From NCBI GenBank assembly GCA_035293765.1, contig DATGMF010000088.1:80664-144663 (forward strand): DNA of 64,000 nt. The letters run 5' to 3'. Both the position numbers and the translations under genes were made by a program. Below the pieces are notes generated by a model. The model saw nothing but the letters and a program-made list of their open reading frames with translations, had not been told where the DNA came from and did no database searches. The number at the start of each line of letters is the position of its first letter. Within the stretch, counting starts at the first letter, position 1. The DNA comes from DASRHT01 sp035293765 (GTDB lineage Bacteria; Chloroflexota; Ktedonobacteria; Ktedonobacterales; Ktedonobacteraceae). This document shows positions 25,893 to 35,518 of this stretch, in pieces.

Positions 25893-28106
25893 TTAGCGTT
25901 CGCCGCGCAAACGAGCCATCTCCGCTTCAGCCATACGAGCATCTCTGCCGCGATGCAGCTTTCTGAGCGCCTCGGCTTTGCGCTGCCAGTTATCGGGATC
26001 GGTCGGCGATAAGCGAATTGCCTCTTCGGCAGCGGCCAGCGCCTCTTCATGTCGCCGCATCTGCTTGAGCACCAGCGATTTATTGTGCAGCGCGGAAACC
26101 AGGCGCGGATTCAGGCGCAGCGCACGCTCGTAGGCATCCAGAGCCATTTCGTAATTGTTGAGATGGTAATAGGCGTTCCCTTTGCCGTTCCAGGCAAGTG
26201 GGGCGGCAGGATTGATCAGCAACGCCCGGTTGTAGGCATCAACGGCCTGCTCGTAACGCTCCATCTGACTGAGGATGCTGGCTTTGCCATACCAGGCAGG
26301 CGCGTAGCGTGGATCGATGCGAATGGCTTCATCATAGGAAACCAGGGCGCGGGCGAGCTGCCCCATATCGCCCAACACATTGCCCCGCCTGTCCCATGCC
26401 TTCACAAACTTTTGATCAATCTTCACGGCCTGCTCAAAAGTTTCCAGCGCGGCCTTGAATCTGCGTTGCGCGTAGCGCACATTGCCCAGACCATACCACG
26501 CAGGCACATACTTAGGGTTGCGATTAATCGCCTCCTGATAAGCGCGCACAGCATCATTCAGCCGATTCATCTCGTGTAGCACCAGGCCCTTGCTATTCCA
26601 GTAGGTGGCGGTATTGGGATCAAGGGATATCGCTTGCTCGAAAGCTTGAAGGGCTTCGGAATAGCGTTTAAGTTGTCGTAAAACGAGCCCTTTGTTATTC
26701 CAGGCTTGCGCCATGCTGGCATCAAAGTGCAGGGCGATTTCAAAGGAGTTCAGAGCCTGCTCAGGCTGGTTGAGCGCGCTGAGCACCGCCCCTTTGCCGT
26801 TCCAGGCAATGGCGTTATCCGGCTCCAGTTGCAGAGCGCGATCAAACGCTTCCAACGCCTCCTGGTGACGGCGCAGGATACTGAGCGCGGCCCCCTTCCC
26901 ATTTAAGGAGGTGGTCAGAGCGGGGTCAAGCTTCAGGGCCTCTTCAAAAGAGGCCAGGGCCTCCCTGTGACGTTCGGCCTGTGCGAGCGTCAGGCCCTTG
27001 CCCTGCCAGGCTTGTGGATTGAGCTTATCCGTTTGCAAGACGCGTTCATAGGTGGCGAGTGCATCGTTCAGGCGTCTCTGAGTATAGAACTTGTGGGCAT
27101 CCTGCAAAAGCTGGTTGGCTCTGGGTTTCGTCTGGTCCTGCGGAGCGGCAATCTTGGCCGCCGACTGGATCACGGTCCCACTACGCTGCTCCTGAGCGGC
27201 CTGCCGCAGCCGCTTTAGCACCTCCTGGGCGTTGTCGGGCCGTTTTGCAGCATCCATTTCCAGCATCTGCGCCAGCAGTGTTTCCAACTCAGGGGAGACG
27301 ACAGGATTCAACTGCGAGGCGGGCCTGAAGAAAAAGGGCTGCTCACTGGGATCGGAGCCCGTCAGGAGGTGATGTAACAGGGCTCCCAGGCTATAGATAT
27401 CAGAGCGCGGCGTGCTTTGCGTTTTGCCATACTGTTCCGGCGCGGCATAGCCAGGCGAGCCCAGGGCAACGGTATCGTGCAACTGACCCGGTTTGAAGAG
27501 GCGAGCAATACCGAAGTCGATCAGATAGATATGCCCGCTCTCGCTAATCATCACGTTAGAAGGCTTGAGGTCGCGAAAGATAATCGGCGGCTGATGGTTG
27601 TGCAAATAGCTCAGCACATCGCACAACTCTTCTCCCCAGGCCAGCACCTGATCCAGAGGCAGAGGGCCGCCCCCTGCTTTCGCCAGGTAGTCTTCCAGCG
27701 TCTGCCCCTCAATAAAATCCATCACCAGGTAGGAGCGTTCATCTTCTGTAAAGTGGTCGTAAATGCGGGGCAGATTGGGATGCATCAGGTCCGCCAGTAG
27801 ATGCGATTCATGCTCGAAGGCAGCTTCGGCCTCCTGGACATAGGCACCGGAGAGCCCCGCCCGGCTCATGGCTTTAACGGCGACGGGACGGCTATTGAAG
27901 CGCGTATCGACGGCTTTATAGACAGCGCCCATCCCTCCCTGTCCAATGAGGGTTTCTAGTTGGTAACGATTGCTGAGCAGCGTCTGCTCTGGCAATGTAC
28001 CGGTTGTATGTTTAAATGGAAGCGGTGAGGCGCAGTACTGGCAGTACTGTGCGCTTGATACATTTGCCGCCCCACAGTTCTCACAGAATAACTCCTGTGT
28101 CGCCAT
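25893..28106 (-). CDS. Zinc-ribbon Ser/Thr protein kinase with TPR array
   Basis: The 737-residue protein begins with a zinc ribbon (CENCGAANVSSAQYCQYC), then a Hanks-type kinase (about 45-305) with the glycine loop IGQGGMGAVYKA, VAVKAM lysine, a catalytic loop FRDLKPSNVMI (HRD His replaced by Phe, Asp kept), IDFG and the SPGYAAPEQ activation segment. About eleven TPR units of 34 residues (WNGKGAVL..., AWYGLGNV...) fill residues 330-730. There is no membrane segment, unlike PknB, so it should act in the cytoplasm, with the TPRs recruiting substrates. The kinase looks active. It has no operon partner. Its ribosome site is weak. Confidence 0.9.
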   Translation of the reverse strand: MATQELFCENCGAANVSSAQYCQYCASPLPFKHTTGTLPEQTLLSNRYQLETLIGQGGMGAVYKAVDTRFNSRPVAVKAMSRAGLSGAYVQEAEAAFEHESHLLADLMHPNLPRIYDHFTEDERSYLVMDFIEGQTLEDYLAKAGGGPLPLDQVLAWGEELCDVLSYLHNHQPPIIFRDLKPSNVMISESGHIYLIDFGIARLFKPGQLHDTVALGSPGYAAPEQYGKTQSTPRSDIYSLGALLHHLLTGSDPSEQPFFFRPASQLNPVVSPELETLLAQMLEMDAAKRPDNAQEVLKRLRQAAQEQRSGTVIQSAAKIAAPQDQTKPRANQLLQDAHKFYTQRRLNDALATYERVLQTDKLNPQAWQGKGLTLAQAERHREALASFEEALKLDPALTTSLNGKGAALSILRRHQEALEAFDRALQLEPDNAIAWNGKGAVLSALNQPEQALNSFEIALHFDASMAQAWNNKGLVLRQLKRYSEALQAFEQAISLDPNTATYWNSKGLVLHEMNRLNDAVRAYQEAINRNPKYVPAWYGLGNVRYAQRRFKAALETFEQAVKIDQKFVKAWDRRGNVLGDMGQLARALVSYDEAIRIDPRYAPAWYGKASILSQMERYEQAVDAYNRALLINPAAPLAWNGKGNAYYHLNNYEMALDAYERALRLNPRLVSALHNKSLVLKQMRRHEEALAAAEEAIRLSPTDPDNWQRKAEALRKLHRGRDARMAEAEMARLRGER

Positions 28107-28266
28107 CGATCTTACTATTTCCTATACCAAAATCTGTATCTATAAATAAATGCGAGAATGAGAACAAAAATGGCTTCAAAGCGTTCCTCTATTATGGACG
28201 AATGAAAGATAAACAGGGTTGCATTCTCCGGCTATTGTACCAAATATCCCTTCTTTACAGCCAACC

Positions 28267-28301
28267 GTAGGGGCAGGACAACCGCAAGGGATTGCCCCTA
28301 C
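28267..28301. repeat. Dispersed palindromic repeat, family A
   Basis: GTAGGGGCAGGACAACCGCA leads on to ATTGCCCCTAC with complementary ends. It is equivalent to the copies at 5985 and 63164. It lies in the 224-bp spacer between rsmA and the kinase gene, which contains nothing else that I can identify. Confidence 0.65.
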
Positions 28302-28330
28302 AGCCCCTGCTCTCAATATCATAACACATA

Positions 28331-29233
28331 CTAGCAGGCACCGGGTTTTGAGGCGTCTATTACACGCCAGAGCCGCAACCACTCTTCGATGCTTAATGTC
28401 TCGGCTCTGCGCCTGGCATCGATGGCTGCGGCAGCCAGCCAGGCACGGACCAGTTCATTTTTATAATGCAGCCCGTGCGTGAGCGAATTATGCAGTTGCT
28501 TGCGCCGCTCTGAGAAGCCTGCCTGCACGACTTGAAAGAAGCTATCGCGCTCCTTAGGGGTAAGAGGGGCCTGCGGATTGACATCAACACGCAAAATCGC
28601 GGAATCGACCTTTGGCGCGGGATAGAAGGCACGAGCGGGGACGCGGGCAACAATGCGAGGCGTGCCATAGAACTGCACGCTTATTGCCAGCAGGCTCATA
28701 GCACCGGGAGTTGCAACGATGCGCTGCGCAACCTCCAGTTGCACCATCACCACCAGCAAACGCGGCGGATTCGCGCCTTCCAGAAAGTGACGAAAGGTGG
28801 GCGCGGTAATATAATAGGGCAGGTTCGCGACCAGCTTATAGAGAGCCTGGCCGAAAACTTCGACCGGATCAAGAAAGAGCAGATTACCAGCAATCACGCT
28901 GACGTTGGGATATCCTTTCGTTGTCTCTTCCAGCAGCGAGAGCATGTCGCGCTCCAACTCCACCGCCATCACCCTGCGGGCGAGTCTTGCCAGTTCGCGC
29001 GTTAAAACGCCCGTGCCCGCGCCAACTTCCAGAATTTCGTCATCTGGCCCAATTTCTGCTGCATTGACGATTTTTTGCAACACGGAGCGGTCAATCAGAA
29101 AGTTCTGTCCAAAGGACTTATTGGGCCGCATATTATGCGCTGCAAGCAAATTGCGCAACGCCCGTATATTCGTCAGATCGATCTCATCAGGTACCGTGTA
29201 TGATGAATCTTGAGGATTGTGTAAGCTGTCCAT
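28331..29233 (-). CDS. rsmA: 16S rRNA (A1518/A1519) dimethyltransferase RsmA/KsgA
   Basis: RsmA dimethylates two adjacent adenines in helix 45 of 16S rRNA during 30S maturation. The protein has the family's opening NKSFGQNFLID, SAM motif EVGAGTGVLTREL, VELERDM, and the catalytic NLPYYI, plus FYPAPKVDSAI and AGFSERRKQLHN at the C-terminal half. With the ATG at 29233 the protein is 300 residues, close to the family norm. The frame is open for 21 more codons upstream, but those lack homology. It is transcribed alone on the minus strand. Confidence 0.95.
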   Translation of the reverse strand: MDSLHNPQDSSYTVPDEIDLTNIRALRNLLAAHNMRPNKSFGQNFLIDRSVLQKIVNAAEIGPDDEILEVGAGTGVLTRELARLARRVMAVELERDMLSLLEETTKGYPNVSVIAGNLLFLDPVEVFGQALYKLVANLPYYITAPTFRHFLEGANPPRLLVVMVQLEVAQRIVATPGAMSLLAISVQFYGTPRIVARVPARAFYPAPKVDSAILRVDVNPQAPLTPKERDSFFQVVQAGFSERRKQLHNSLTHGLHYKNELVRAWLAAAAIDARRRAETLSIEEWLRLWRVIDASKPGAC

Positions 29234-29359
29234 CAAAATTTTCTTTTCTCGCCAAAATGTTTTTGTCAATGTAGCAGAGGAGGCGGCGGCTGTCAAACAT
29301 TTTGAGCTGCCTCATCGATGGCGCCGATATTGGCAGACACAGTTGAGGAAGGCGAACGG

Positions 29360-29393
29360 GCGCTGTAGCTCCCCGATTCATCGTGGGAGACGC
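29360..29393. repeat. Dispersed repeat, family B
   Basis: GCGCTGTAGCTCCCCGATTC followed by ATCGTGGGAGACGC. It is nearly identical to 18594-18624 and to the inverse of 63227-63260. It lies between rsmA and the membrane-protein gene. Confidence 0.7.
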
Positions 29394-29491
29394 TATAAAT
29401 CGGGTCGGTACGGCATTTCATGCACTCCAGACGAGATAAACGGGTGCTAATACGACGACTCATGCATTTTCTAGACAAAAGGGCGAACGGG

Positions 29492-29521
29492 CGATAAATC
29501 CCATGAGCCCGATTTATCGCC
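29492..29521. repeat. Inverted repeat overlapping a stop codon (family C-like)
   Basis: GCGATAAATC and GATTTATCGC form a 10-bp stem with a 10-nt loop. The repeat contains the TAA of the gene ending at 29514 and shares the GATTTATCGC word with family C copies at 37441 and 51472. Confidence 0.6.
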
Positions 29522-30101
29522 AGGAGCGGGAGCGCATACGAGGGCGGCCCCGGCGTATAGGTATGCCCAGCATGGCTAGAAAGATGAGCGCCATTGCCGC
29601 GAAGGCCAGCAGAATTGCTAGAAGAATGAAGATCGGAAGCAGGATGGCGAGGAGCGCCACTCCCACTGCCAGGCCAATAGCCCCCAGGATAATCGTCACC
29701 AGCACAATAATTGGCTTGATCAGCACTACGGCCAGTATAATCAAAATTAACCAGCGTAGCACCTTATTGCCCTGATGCTGCTGAGGACGCGCCCAGGATG
29801 GCACCTGCCAGTATGCCTGGTATTGCCTTTGGGAACGCTGCTGCTGGGGTTGTTCACGCACTGGCGCATCGGCATCAACTACCCGCTCTGACTGTCGGGC
29901 AGAGTCATGCTCCTGCGCTTGATAGCTATAAGGCGGGATCGAATCCTCAAACGTCGAAGGATGCTCATCTTTTGGCTCGTCGCCCCTTGTCGATTTCGTT
30001 GACCAATAGTAGGGTTGTTGCGCGTATATTTCCTCGTTGTCCAGAGCCTGCCTATCCTTGCCCTGAGCCTCTGAGCTAAATTCTTGTTCTTGCTGGCCCA
30101 T
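29514..30101 (-). CDS. Membrane protein with long acidic N-terminal tail
   Basis: A 195-residue protein. The start is the ATG at 30101, behind AGAGGAGAGC. The first ~110 residues are hydrophilic, Gln/Glu/Ser/Pro-rich and probably disordered (including REQPQQQRSQRQYQ). Two or three very hydrophobic helices follow (about 125-185: WLILIILAVVLIKPIIVLV, GAIGLAVGVALLAILLPIFI, LLAILLAFAAMALIFLAML), with a strongly basic C-terminus (RRGRPRMRSRSWR) that would stay inside the cell. I do not recognise a family. It may be a small membrane scaffold. It is divergent from the class A PBP gene. Confidence 0.65.
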   Translation of the reverse strand: MGQQEQEFSSEAQGKDRQALDNEEIYAQQPYYWSTKSTRGDEPKDEHPSTFEDSIPPYSYQAQEHDSARQSERVVDADAPVREQPQQQRSQRQYQAYWQVPSWARPQQHQGNKVLRWLILIILAVVLIKPIIVLVTIILGAIGLAVGVALLAILLPIFILLAILLAFAAMALIFLAMLGIPIRRGRPRMRSRSWR

Positions 30102-30444
30102 AATATGCTCTCCTCTGATTCGTGGAACCATTCATTACCATGTACGTATCGCGGGAGAGAGGGTTGCAATCTCTTCAGCGCGCAGCCGGGGCGAAACGAA
30201 GGGGCTTAATAGTTCGTTATATAAAGCGGTAGCATATAACGATATATTTTAACTTGCTAATACAGGTTAAGGTAGATCGGAATATAATAACCAAACGGGT
30301 GATAAAGGTAAGAACATTGGGCCTTTATGGTATGATTGAATAAGGATATCTACAAAGACTGGTTGAGGATACTCGCCAGGGACGACTAAGCTGAGCGGCA
30401 AGGAAGAATGCGTACAAACCTCTCCTCGTCGGGAAGGATGTTCT

Positions 30445-32922
30445 ATGGCTATAGACGAACTTAACAATAACCAGCACAAGGATAGCAACAATCTCTCTAA
30501 CGAAGAACACAATGATAATGGCTCAATCAGCCATCAGCAAGCTCCCCGCTTGAGTGGGAAATGGAATGCCGCCCGAGGAACTTCCCTTATACCGGTTAAA
30601 GATATACCGCTGACAGAAGCAGAAACGCTGGCTCTGCGTCGTACACGTATCAATCGTATTCTAATGCGCAAGCGTCGGCTTGGGCGCAGCTACAGAGAAT
30701 TCGCTCCGCGTCTCATGACCATTACTACGATTATGCTGATTGTACTGGCATCGCTTATTTCCGGCGGAGCTGGGGCAGCGTACGCTTATTATCAGGCGCA
30801 ACTGCCACTGCTCAACGGCATTGCCCAGCACTCATTATTCCAGACGACTCGCATTTATGACCGCAACGGTACTCTTTTATATGAACTGTACGATCATCAA
30901 CAGGACCGTGGGCGTCGCACTTATGTCAATTACAGCGATATCTCGCCTTTACTGGTCGATGCGACGGTCGCAGCCGAAGATCATACATTCTGGACCAATA
31001 GCGGAATTGACCCCTACGGTATTGCCCGCGCCTTTGTCGAGAATGTGCAGAATAATGGAGTGGTTGAAGGCGGCAGTACCATCACGCAGCAGCTCATTAA
31101 AAATCAGTTCTTCGCGGGCCAGCCACGTAACTACCAGGTCAAAGGCCAGGAAGCTATCCTCGCCACGGGTCTGACGCAGCAGTACCCCAAGTGGAAAATT
31201 ATGGAGATGTACCTGAATACCGTCTATTATGGCGACCTGGACTACGGCGTTGAGGCTGCCGCCGAAGATTACTTCGGGCTCAAGCCACAGTGTACCGCGA
31301 CTCACTGCAAACCTGCCGTTGCGCAGCTCGATCTGGCTCAAGCCTCTCTTTTAGCAGGTCTGCCCCAGAGCCCAAGCTATTACAACCCGCTTACGAACAA
31401 AAGCGTCGCGCTTGACCGGCAGGCCACCGTGCTACAAAGCATGGTCGATATGGGCAAGATCACCAACGATCAGAAGCAGCAGGCTCTCAAAGAGATAGCA
31501 AATTACAAGTTCTCCGCCTATTCTGACACCCACAAGATCCAGGCGCCCCATTTCGTCAGCTATGTGATCGACCAGGTGCTGGTCCCCCTGCTGGGCGCGC
31601 AAAACCTGCTTGATGGCGGCTATAACATCTATACCACCATCGACCTGAATCTGGAGAAGAAGGTCGAGCAAATTGTTTATAATCACCTGTATCAGGCGCA
31701 GCAAGATACCTACCTGGGCTACTACGGCCCGTTAAACGTTACCAACAACGTCAACAATGGCGCCGCGGTGGTCATGGACCCGACGACCGGCGAGATTCTG
31801 GCGATGGATGGCAGCGCCAACTACAATGACAAGACGCCGACTATGCAGGGACAATTTAACGCAGCCACAGCGCTGCGCCAGCCAGGCTCGTCATTCAAAC
31901 CAATTGTGTACGCCACCGCCTTCGAAATGGGCTGGTATCCGGCGATGATTATTCCCGACCATAAGACCATTTATCCCGGCAATCTCGCGCCGCCCTATTA
32001 TTCACCGCAAAACTATGATGGCACTTTCCATACTGGCTTCCCGATGACCGTTCGTAACGCGTTGGCGAACTCGTTCAACATTCCGGCTATTGACGCGATT
32101 GAATATACTGGCATCCCCAATGTGCTGAATATGGCGGCCAGGCTCGGCCTCACTGAGGTTGCCAGCAAGCCATTAAAAGACCTGGGGCCATCAATGGCAA
32201 TCGGCTCCACTGAGGTTTCACTGCTTCACCTGACGGGCGCTTACGCCACGTTCGCCAACCAGGGAGTGCGCGAGCCAATTACCTCCGTTTTAGAGATCAC
32301 CGATAATCAGGGACATCCGCTCTATAAATTCGATGCCGCTCACCCTCAAGGCGTGCGTGTTATGCGCGCGGATGTCGCCTTCCTGATGAGCAGCGTGCTA
32401 TCGGACAAAACCTCGCGTTACCACGAATTCGCGCCCGGCAACCCGCTTGAGCAGAATTTCCCGGCAGCGGCCAAAACGGGTACAACCGATAGCTTCCGCG
32501 ATAACTGGACGATGGGGTACACGCCACATTTAACAGTGGGAGTCTGGGCAGGTAATAGCGATAATAGTATCATGAATAACGTCATCGGTATTACTGGCGC
32601 CGGTCCCATCTGGCACGATATCATGGCGTACGCCACACAATACTATCATTTCCCGGCGGATGATTTCGTCAAGCCTGCCGATGTGCATGCTGGAAGTGTT
32701 TCCGCCCTCACCGGTCTGCTCCCCAATCCGGGCGAACCGACCGTTACCGACTGGTTTATTGACGGCACGATGCCGACCATGCAGGGAACTTTCACCGGGA
32801 ATTTCAGAGAGTGCCACGGCAGAAAATGCCAGCCTATTGTGCCGCCCTTTGGCGGCGGTGGCAATGGCGGCAACGGTGGCAATGGCGGCGTACCCCCGAC
32901 GGGGGGGGACCAAACAGGGTAG
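30445..32922 (+). CDS. Class A penicillin-binding protein (PBP1A-type)
   Basis: A bifunctional peptidoglycan synthase: the GT51 domain polymerises glycan strands and the transpeptidase cross-links peptides outside the membrane. The 825-residue protein has a long cytoplasmic N-terminus, one transmembrane helix (about 91-117), the GT51 motifs AAEDHTFWTNSGIDP, GGSTITQQLIKN and KIMEMYLNTVYYG, and a transpeptidase domain with SSFK (in QPGSSFKPIVYA), SFN (ANSFNIPA) and KTGTT. The C-terminus is a Gly/Asn-rich tail (GGGGNGGNGGNGG). The start follows GGAAGG. A small acidic ORF follows 36 bp downstream in the same direction. Confidence 0.95.
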   Translation: MAIDELNNNQHKDSNNLSNEEHNDNGSISHQQAPRLSGKWNAARGTSLIPVKDIPLTEAETLALRRTRINRILMRKRRLGRSYREFAPRLMTITTIMLIVLASLISGGAGAAYAYYQAQLPLLNGIAQHSLFQTTRIYDRNGTLLYELYDHQQDRGRRTYVNYSDISPLLVDATVAAEDHTFWTNSGIDPYGIARAFVENVQNNGVVEGGSTITQQLIKNQFFAGQPRNYQVKGQEAILATGLTQQYPKWKIMEMYLNTVYYGDLDYGVEAAAEDYFGLKPQCTATHCKPAVAQLDLAQASLLAGLPQSPSYYNPLTNKSVALDRQATVLQSMVDMGKITNDQKQQALKEIANYKFSAYSDTHKIQAPHFVSYVIDQVLVPLLGAQNLLDGGYNIYTTIDLNLEKKVEQIVYNHLYQAQQDTYLGYYGPLNVTNNVNNGAAVVMDPTTGEILAMDGSANYNDKTPTMQGQFNAATALRQPGSSFKPIVYATAFEMGWYPAMIIPDHKTIYPGNLAPPYYSPQNYDGTFHTGFPMTVRNALANSFNIPAIDAIEYTGIPNVLNMAARLGLTEVASKPLKDLGPSMAIGSTEVSLLHLTGAYATFANQGVREPITSVLEITDNQGHPLYKFDAAHPQGVRVMRADVAFLMSSVLSDKTSRYHEFAPGNPLEQNFPAAAKTGTTDSFRDNWTMGYTPHLTVGVWAGNSDNSIMNNVIGITGAGPIWHDIMAYATQYYHFPADDFVKPADVHAGSVSALTGLLPNPGEPTVTDWFIDGTMPTMQGTFTGNFRECHGRKCQPIVPPFGGGGNGGNGGNGGVPPTGGDQTG

Positions 32923-32958
32923 ATTGTACACGCAAGTGAGCATAGGAGACCTTATCTC

Positions 32959-33447
32959 ATGGCAGATACACCAGAGCCAGAACCAACGCCTTCCGACATG
33001 GGCTTCCGTCCGCTGACGCGGACGGAACGGCGCAACCTCTGGCTCAAAGAATACGGCGAGCAAGACGTTGCATTACAATCCTGGGCCAGATTAGTGGAGC
33101 AGCATAACCTGGAAATCGAGGTTATGTTCCAGATGCAGGGTCTGCTCGTTTTCGGAGTCATGGTCAGCACTCGCGCCTATGCTCAGTTTTATATTGATTT
33201 GCACGAAGAGATATATCGCCAGGAGGAGCCGGAAACCGCTGATTTCTTGCTAGAATATTATACGGCCCTGGTTCCTCCTGCCGATCAGCCCGAAATCGGC
33301 CCGGAAGGGCTCCCCATCCTCTACCGCTACGCCCACCTGCGCGACGCCACGATCATCAGCGGCGGCCATAAAACTAAACTCCCCTACTGGCGTGGCCGTA
33401 TCGACCAGATCGACGCCTTCGTCATCGGCGCTACCCCAGGAGAGTAG
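32959..33447 (+). CDS. Conserved-looking small soluble protein, unknown
   Basis: A 162-residue acidic protein with no signal peptide or membrane segment. It starts at an ATG with AGGAGAC about 10 nt upstream, 36 bp after the PBP gene, and is likely co-transcribed with it. After a Pro/Glu-rich start it has a helical middle (RTERRNLWLKEYGEQDVALQSW, YAQFYIDLHEEIYRQ) and a C-terminal part with HKTKLPYWRGRIDQIDAF. I recognise no domain. Its position suggests, but does not show, a link with wall synthesis. Confidence 0.65.
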   Translation: MADTPEPEPTPSDMGFRPLTRTERRNLWLKEYGEQDVALQSWARLVEQHNLEIEVMFQMQGLLVFGVMVSTRAYAQFYIDLHEEIYRQEEPETADFLLEYYTALVPPADQPEIGPEGLPILYRYAHLRDATIISGGHKTKLPYWRGRIDQIDAFVIGATPGE

Positions 33448-33647
33448 CAAAGCCCCAGCCATACAATCCTTCACGACCCTTTGCATCCCTTTGCAATCTT
33501 TCGTAGGGATCTGTTCATGATTGGTATAGGTGTGATTTTATGTAAATATATCAATATTAGATAAAAATATCAAAAAGTACTATTTGTTGTTGTGATATAT
33601 GCATGCGCCATTATAATGAAATCAAAGAAAATAAGGAATATGCTTTT

Positions 33648-34145
33648 ATGATAGATGATACAATCGATACAAAAAAGAGCGTGAATATGCTGTACTCGAA
33701 CAGGCTGGCGGAACAAAGGGTGGAGAGGGACTTTGCGTTGCTGGAAACCCTGGCGCTTCAGGTTGTCCATAAAAATTGCTTAAAAAGTCGTATCGGCACG
33801 TTTTTAACCAACGTCGCGCTCTTCATAGCCAGCTTGCTTTTTCTCAGCATACTGATTTTGCTGTTCGATGAATTGCCGTTTTTCGTTTTCAAGATTGGTG
33901 TGCTGACAATCCTCGTCATCTCCATCTCTTACTTCAGCAGCGTGCAGGCAAAGCGCATCTACCTGGCGAGACAGCACCGGTATCTTACCTCGACCCGGTT
34001 GATGCAGGTGGTCTATAAACAACCCGGTGTTTGCGAAAATGAGGGCGAGTATGATGATCGAAAATATCTCTCCCTGCTTAAACAGGATACTGCTGCATAC
34101 CTGTTTGCTTTAAAAACAAAAGTTCCTGGAAAAGGCGTTCGATGA
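33648..34145 (+). CDS. Two-helix membrane protein, PgaD/IcaD-like
   Basis: With the ATG at 33648 (AAGGAATATGC upstream) the protein has 165 residues; an ATG at 33603 lacks a ribosome site. Two adjacent transmembrane helices (FLTNVALFIASLLFLSILILLF and FKIGVLTILVISISYF) are separated by a very short loop, with hydrophilic regions on each side. The stop overlaps the start of a GT2 synthase gene (ATGA). In poly-GlcNAc loci the synthase PgaC/IcaA is paired with a two-helix partner PgaD/IcaD, and this protein has the same architecture and position, though sequence similarity is not evident by eye. AT-rich upstream region. Confidence 0.6.
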   Translation: MIDDTIDTKKSVNMLYSNRLAEQRVERDFALLETLALQVVHKNCLKSRIGTFLTNVALFIASLLFLSILILLFDELPFFVFKIGVLTILVISISYFSSVQAKRIYLARQHRYLTSTRLMQVVYKQPGVCENEGEYDDRKYLSLLKQDTAAYLFALKTKVPGKGVR

Positions 34146-35488
34146 AGAAAAGTCTACTCTACATCTTGCTTTATATGTTACTGATCGGGATGGTTCTTTC
34201 GGTCATTTTCATTCAACCCAGGCCATTCAACCATCCAATCTGCTACAACGTGATGTACGCTTTGCTCGTCATCTCCGGCATTGGCGCTCCGAAGCAATTA
34301 CTCTTTCTGGTACTCGCTCCCTGGTATTCGCTCCAGTGGGAACGGCGCAAAAAGCATTGCGCATATGGGAGCTACAGGCCACTGGTCTCGGTGATTATTC
34401 CTGCCTGTAATGAAGAAGTGGGCCTGCTAGCGACGGTAAAAACGATCCTTGCCAATGATTATCGCCCGCTAGAAATTGTGGTTGTGAACGATGGTTCAAC
34501 GGACCGATCCGACGAAATCATGCGGGCATTCTTGCGCAAATACGAAACCTCGATGAGCGACATCCCGTCATACAAGTACGTCCCCATTTACTATTATTAT
34601 CAACAAAATGGCGGTAAAGGGTCCGCGCTCAACCGTGGCATCGCTCTTGCTCGTGGTAACATTATTATGACCTTCGATGCCGATTCTGCCGTGCATGAGA
34701 ACGCCATCGAGCGTATGGTCGCTTATTTTGCCGACCCACAGGTGATGGCGGCGGCGGGCAATATTAAAGTCGGCAACACGCGAACGGTCCTGGGCACCGT
34801 ACAGGACCTGGAGTATCTGTTCGCCTTCTATACCAAAAGGGCGGAGGCGCTGCTAGGTACTGTTGTGGTCATTGGAGGAGCTTTCGGGGCATTTCGCCGC
34901 GAAGTTTTCGAAAAGCTAGGGATGTATCACGTCGGCACGCTCACTGAGGATATTGATCTGACCTTCCGCATTCAAGAAGCTGGCATGAAAATCATCTACG
35001 CCCCCGATTCGTTTGTTCACACCGAGGGGCCGACCACTCTGCGCGCACTCCTGAAGCAACGCTTACGCTGGAAACGTGGACGCGTTGAAGCGTATCAGAT
35101 CCATAAAAACTTTTTCTTCGGCCTGCAAAAAAATCTGAATCGCCCGCTGTTCTGGTTCATTCTGCCTCTGGTAATTCTGGAGGACTTCGCCTATACCTGT
35201 GGCGCGCTTTTTACCATCGCCCTTTATATCTACTCTTTTCTGACCCTGAATTTCGTCATCCTACTCTCAGTCTTGTTCGTTTGTGCGGGTATTTACACGT
35301 TATTGTTCATCGAAAACGCATCATACCGCAAACCGATCTACTTTGTGACGCTACCAATTAGCTGGTTCCTGATGAACCTGGTAATCTTCGCCGAAGAGTA
35401 CGCCATCCTCATGGCCTACTGGACATTTTTCTGTAAGCGCGAAGTGAAATGGCAAAAATGGAAAAGAACCGGGGTCGCCGATTCATAA
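34142..35488 (+). CDS. Processive GT2 polysaccharide synthase (PgaC/IcaA/hyaluronan-synthase-like)
   Basis: A 448-residue membrane glycosyltransferase. Two N-terminal helices are followed by a cytoplasmic GT2 domain with VSVIIPACNEE, VVNDGSTDRSD, the DxD motif in TFDADS (179-181), the TED acceptor motif (268-270) and QRLRW (306-310), i.e. the D,D,D,QxxRW signature of processive synthases. About four C-terminal helices follow. Such enzymes polymerise UDP-sugars and extrude the chain. The neighbours, a PgaD-like protein and a polysaccharide deacetylase fusion, point to a beta-1,6-GlcNAc-like, partly deacetylated exopolymer. The gene is translationally coupled to the upstream one. Confidence 0.9.
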   Translation: MKKSLLYILLYMLLIGMVLSVIFIQPRPFNHPICYNVMYALLVISGIGAPKQLLFLVLAPWYSLQWERRKKHCAYGSYRPLVSVIIPACNEEVGLLATVKTILANDYRPLEIVVVNDGSTDRSDEIMRAFLRKYETSMSDIPSYKYVPIYYYYQQNGGKGSALNRGIALARGNIIMTFDADSAVHENAIERMVAYFADPQVMAAAGNIKVGNTRTVLGTVQDLEYLFAFYTKRAEALLGTVVVIGGAFGAFRREVFEKLGMYHVGTLTEDIDLTFRIQEAGMKIIYAPDSFVHTEGPTTLRALLKQRLRWKRGRVEAYQIHKNFFFGLQKNLNRPLFWFILPLVILEDFAYTCGALFTIALYIYSFLTLNFVILLSVLFVCAGIYTLLFIENASYRKPIYFVTLPISWFLMNLVIFAEEYAILMAYWTFFCKREVKWQKWKRTGVADS

Positions 35489-35518
35489 AAGCTCTCTTTT
35501 CCCAGGAAGGACTACTTC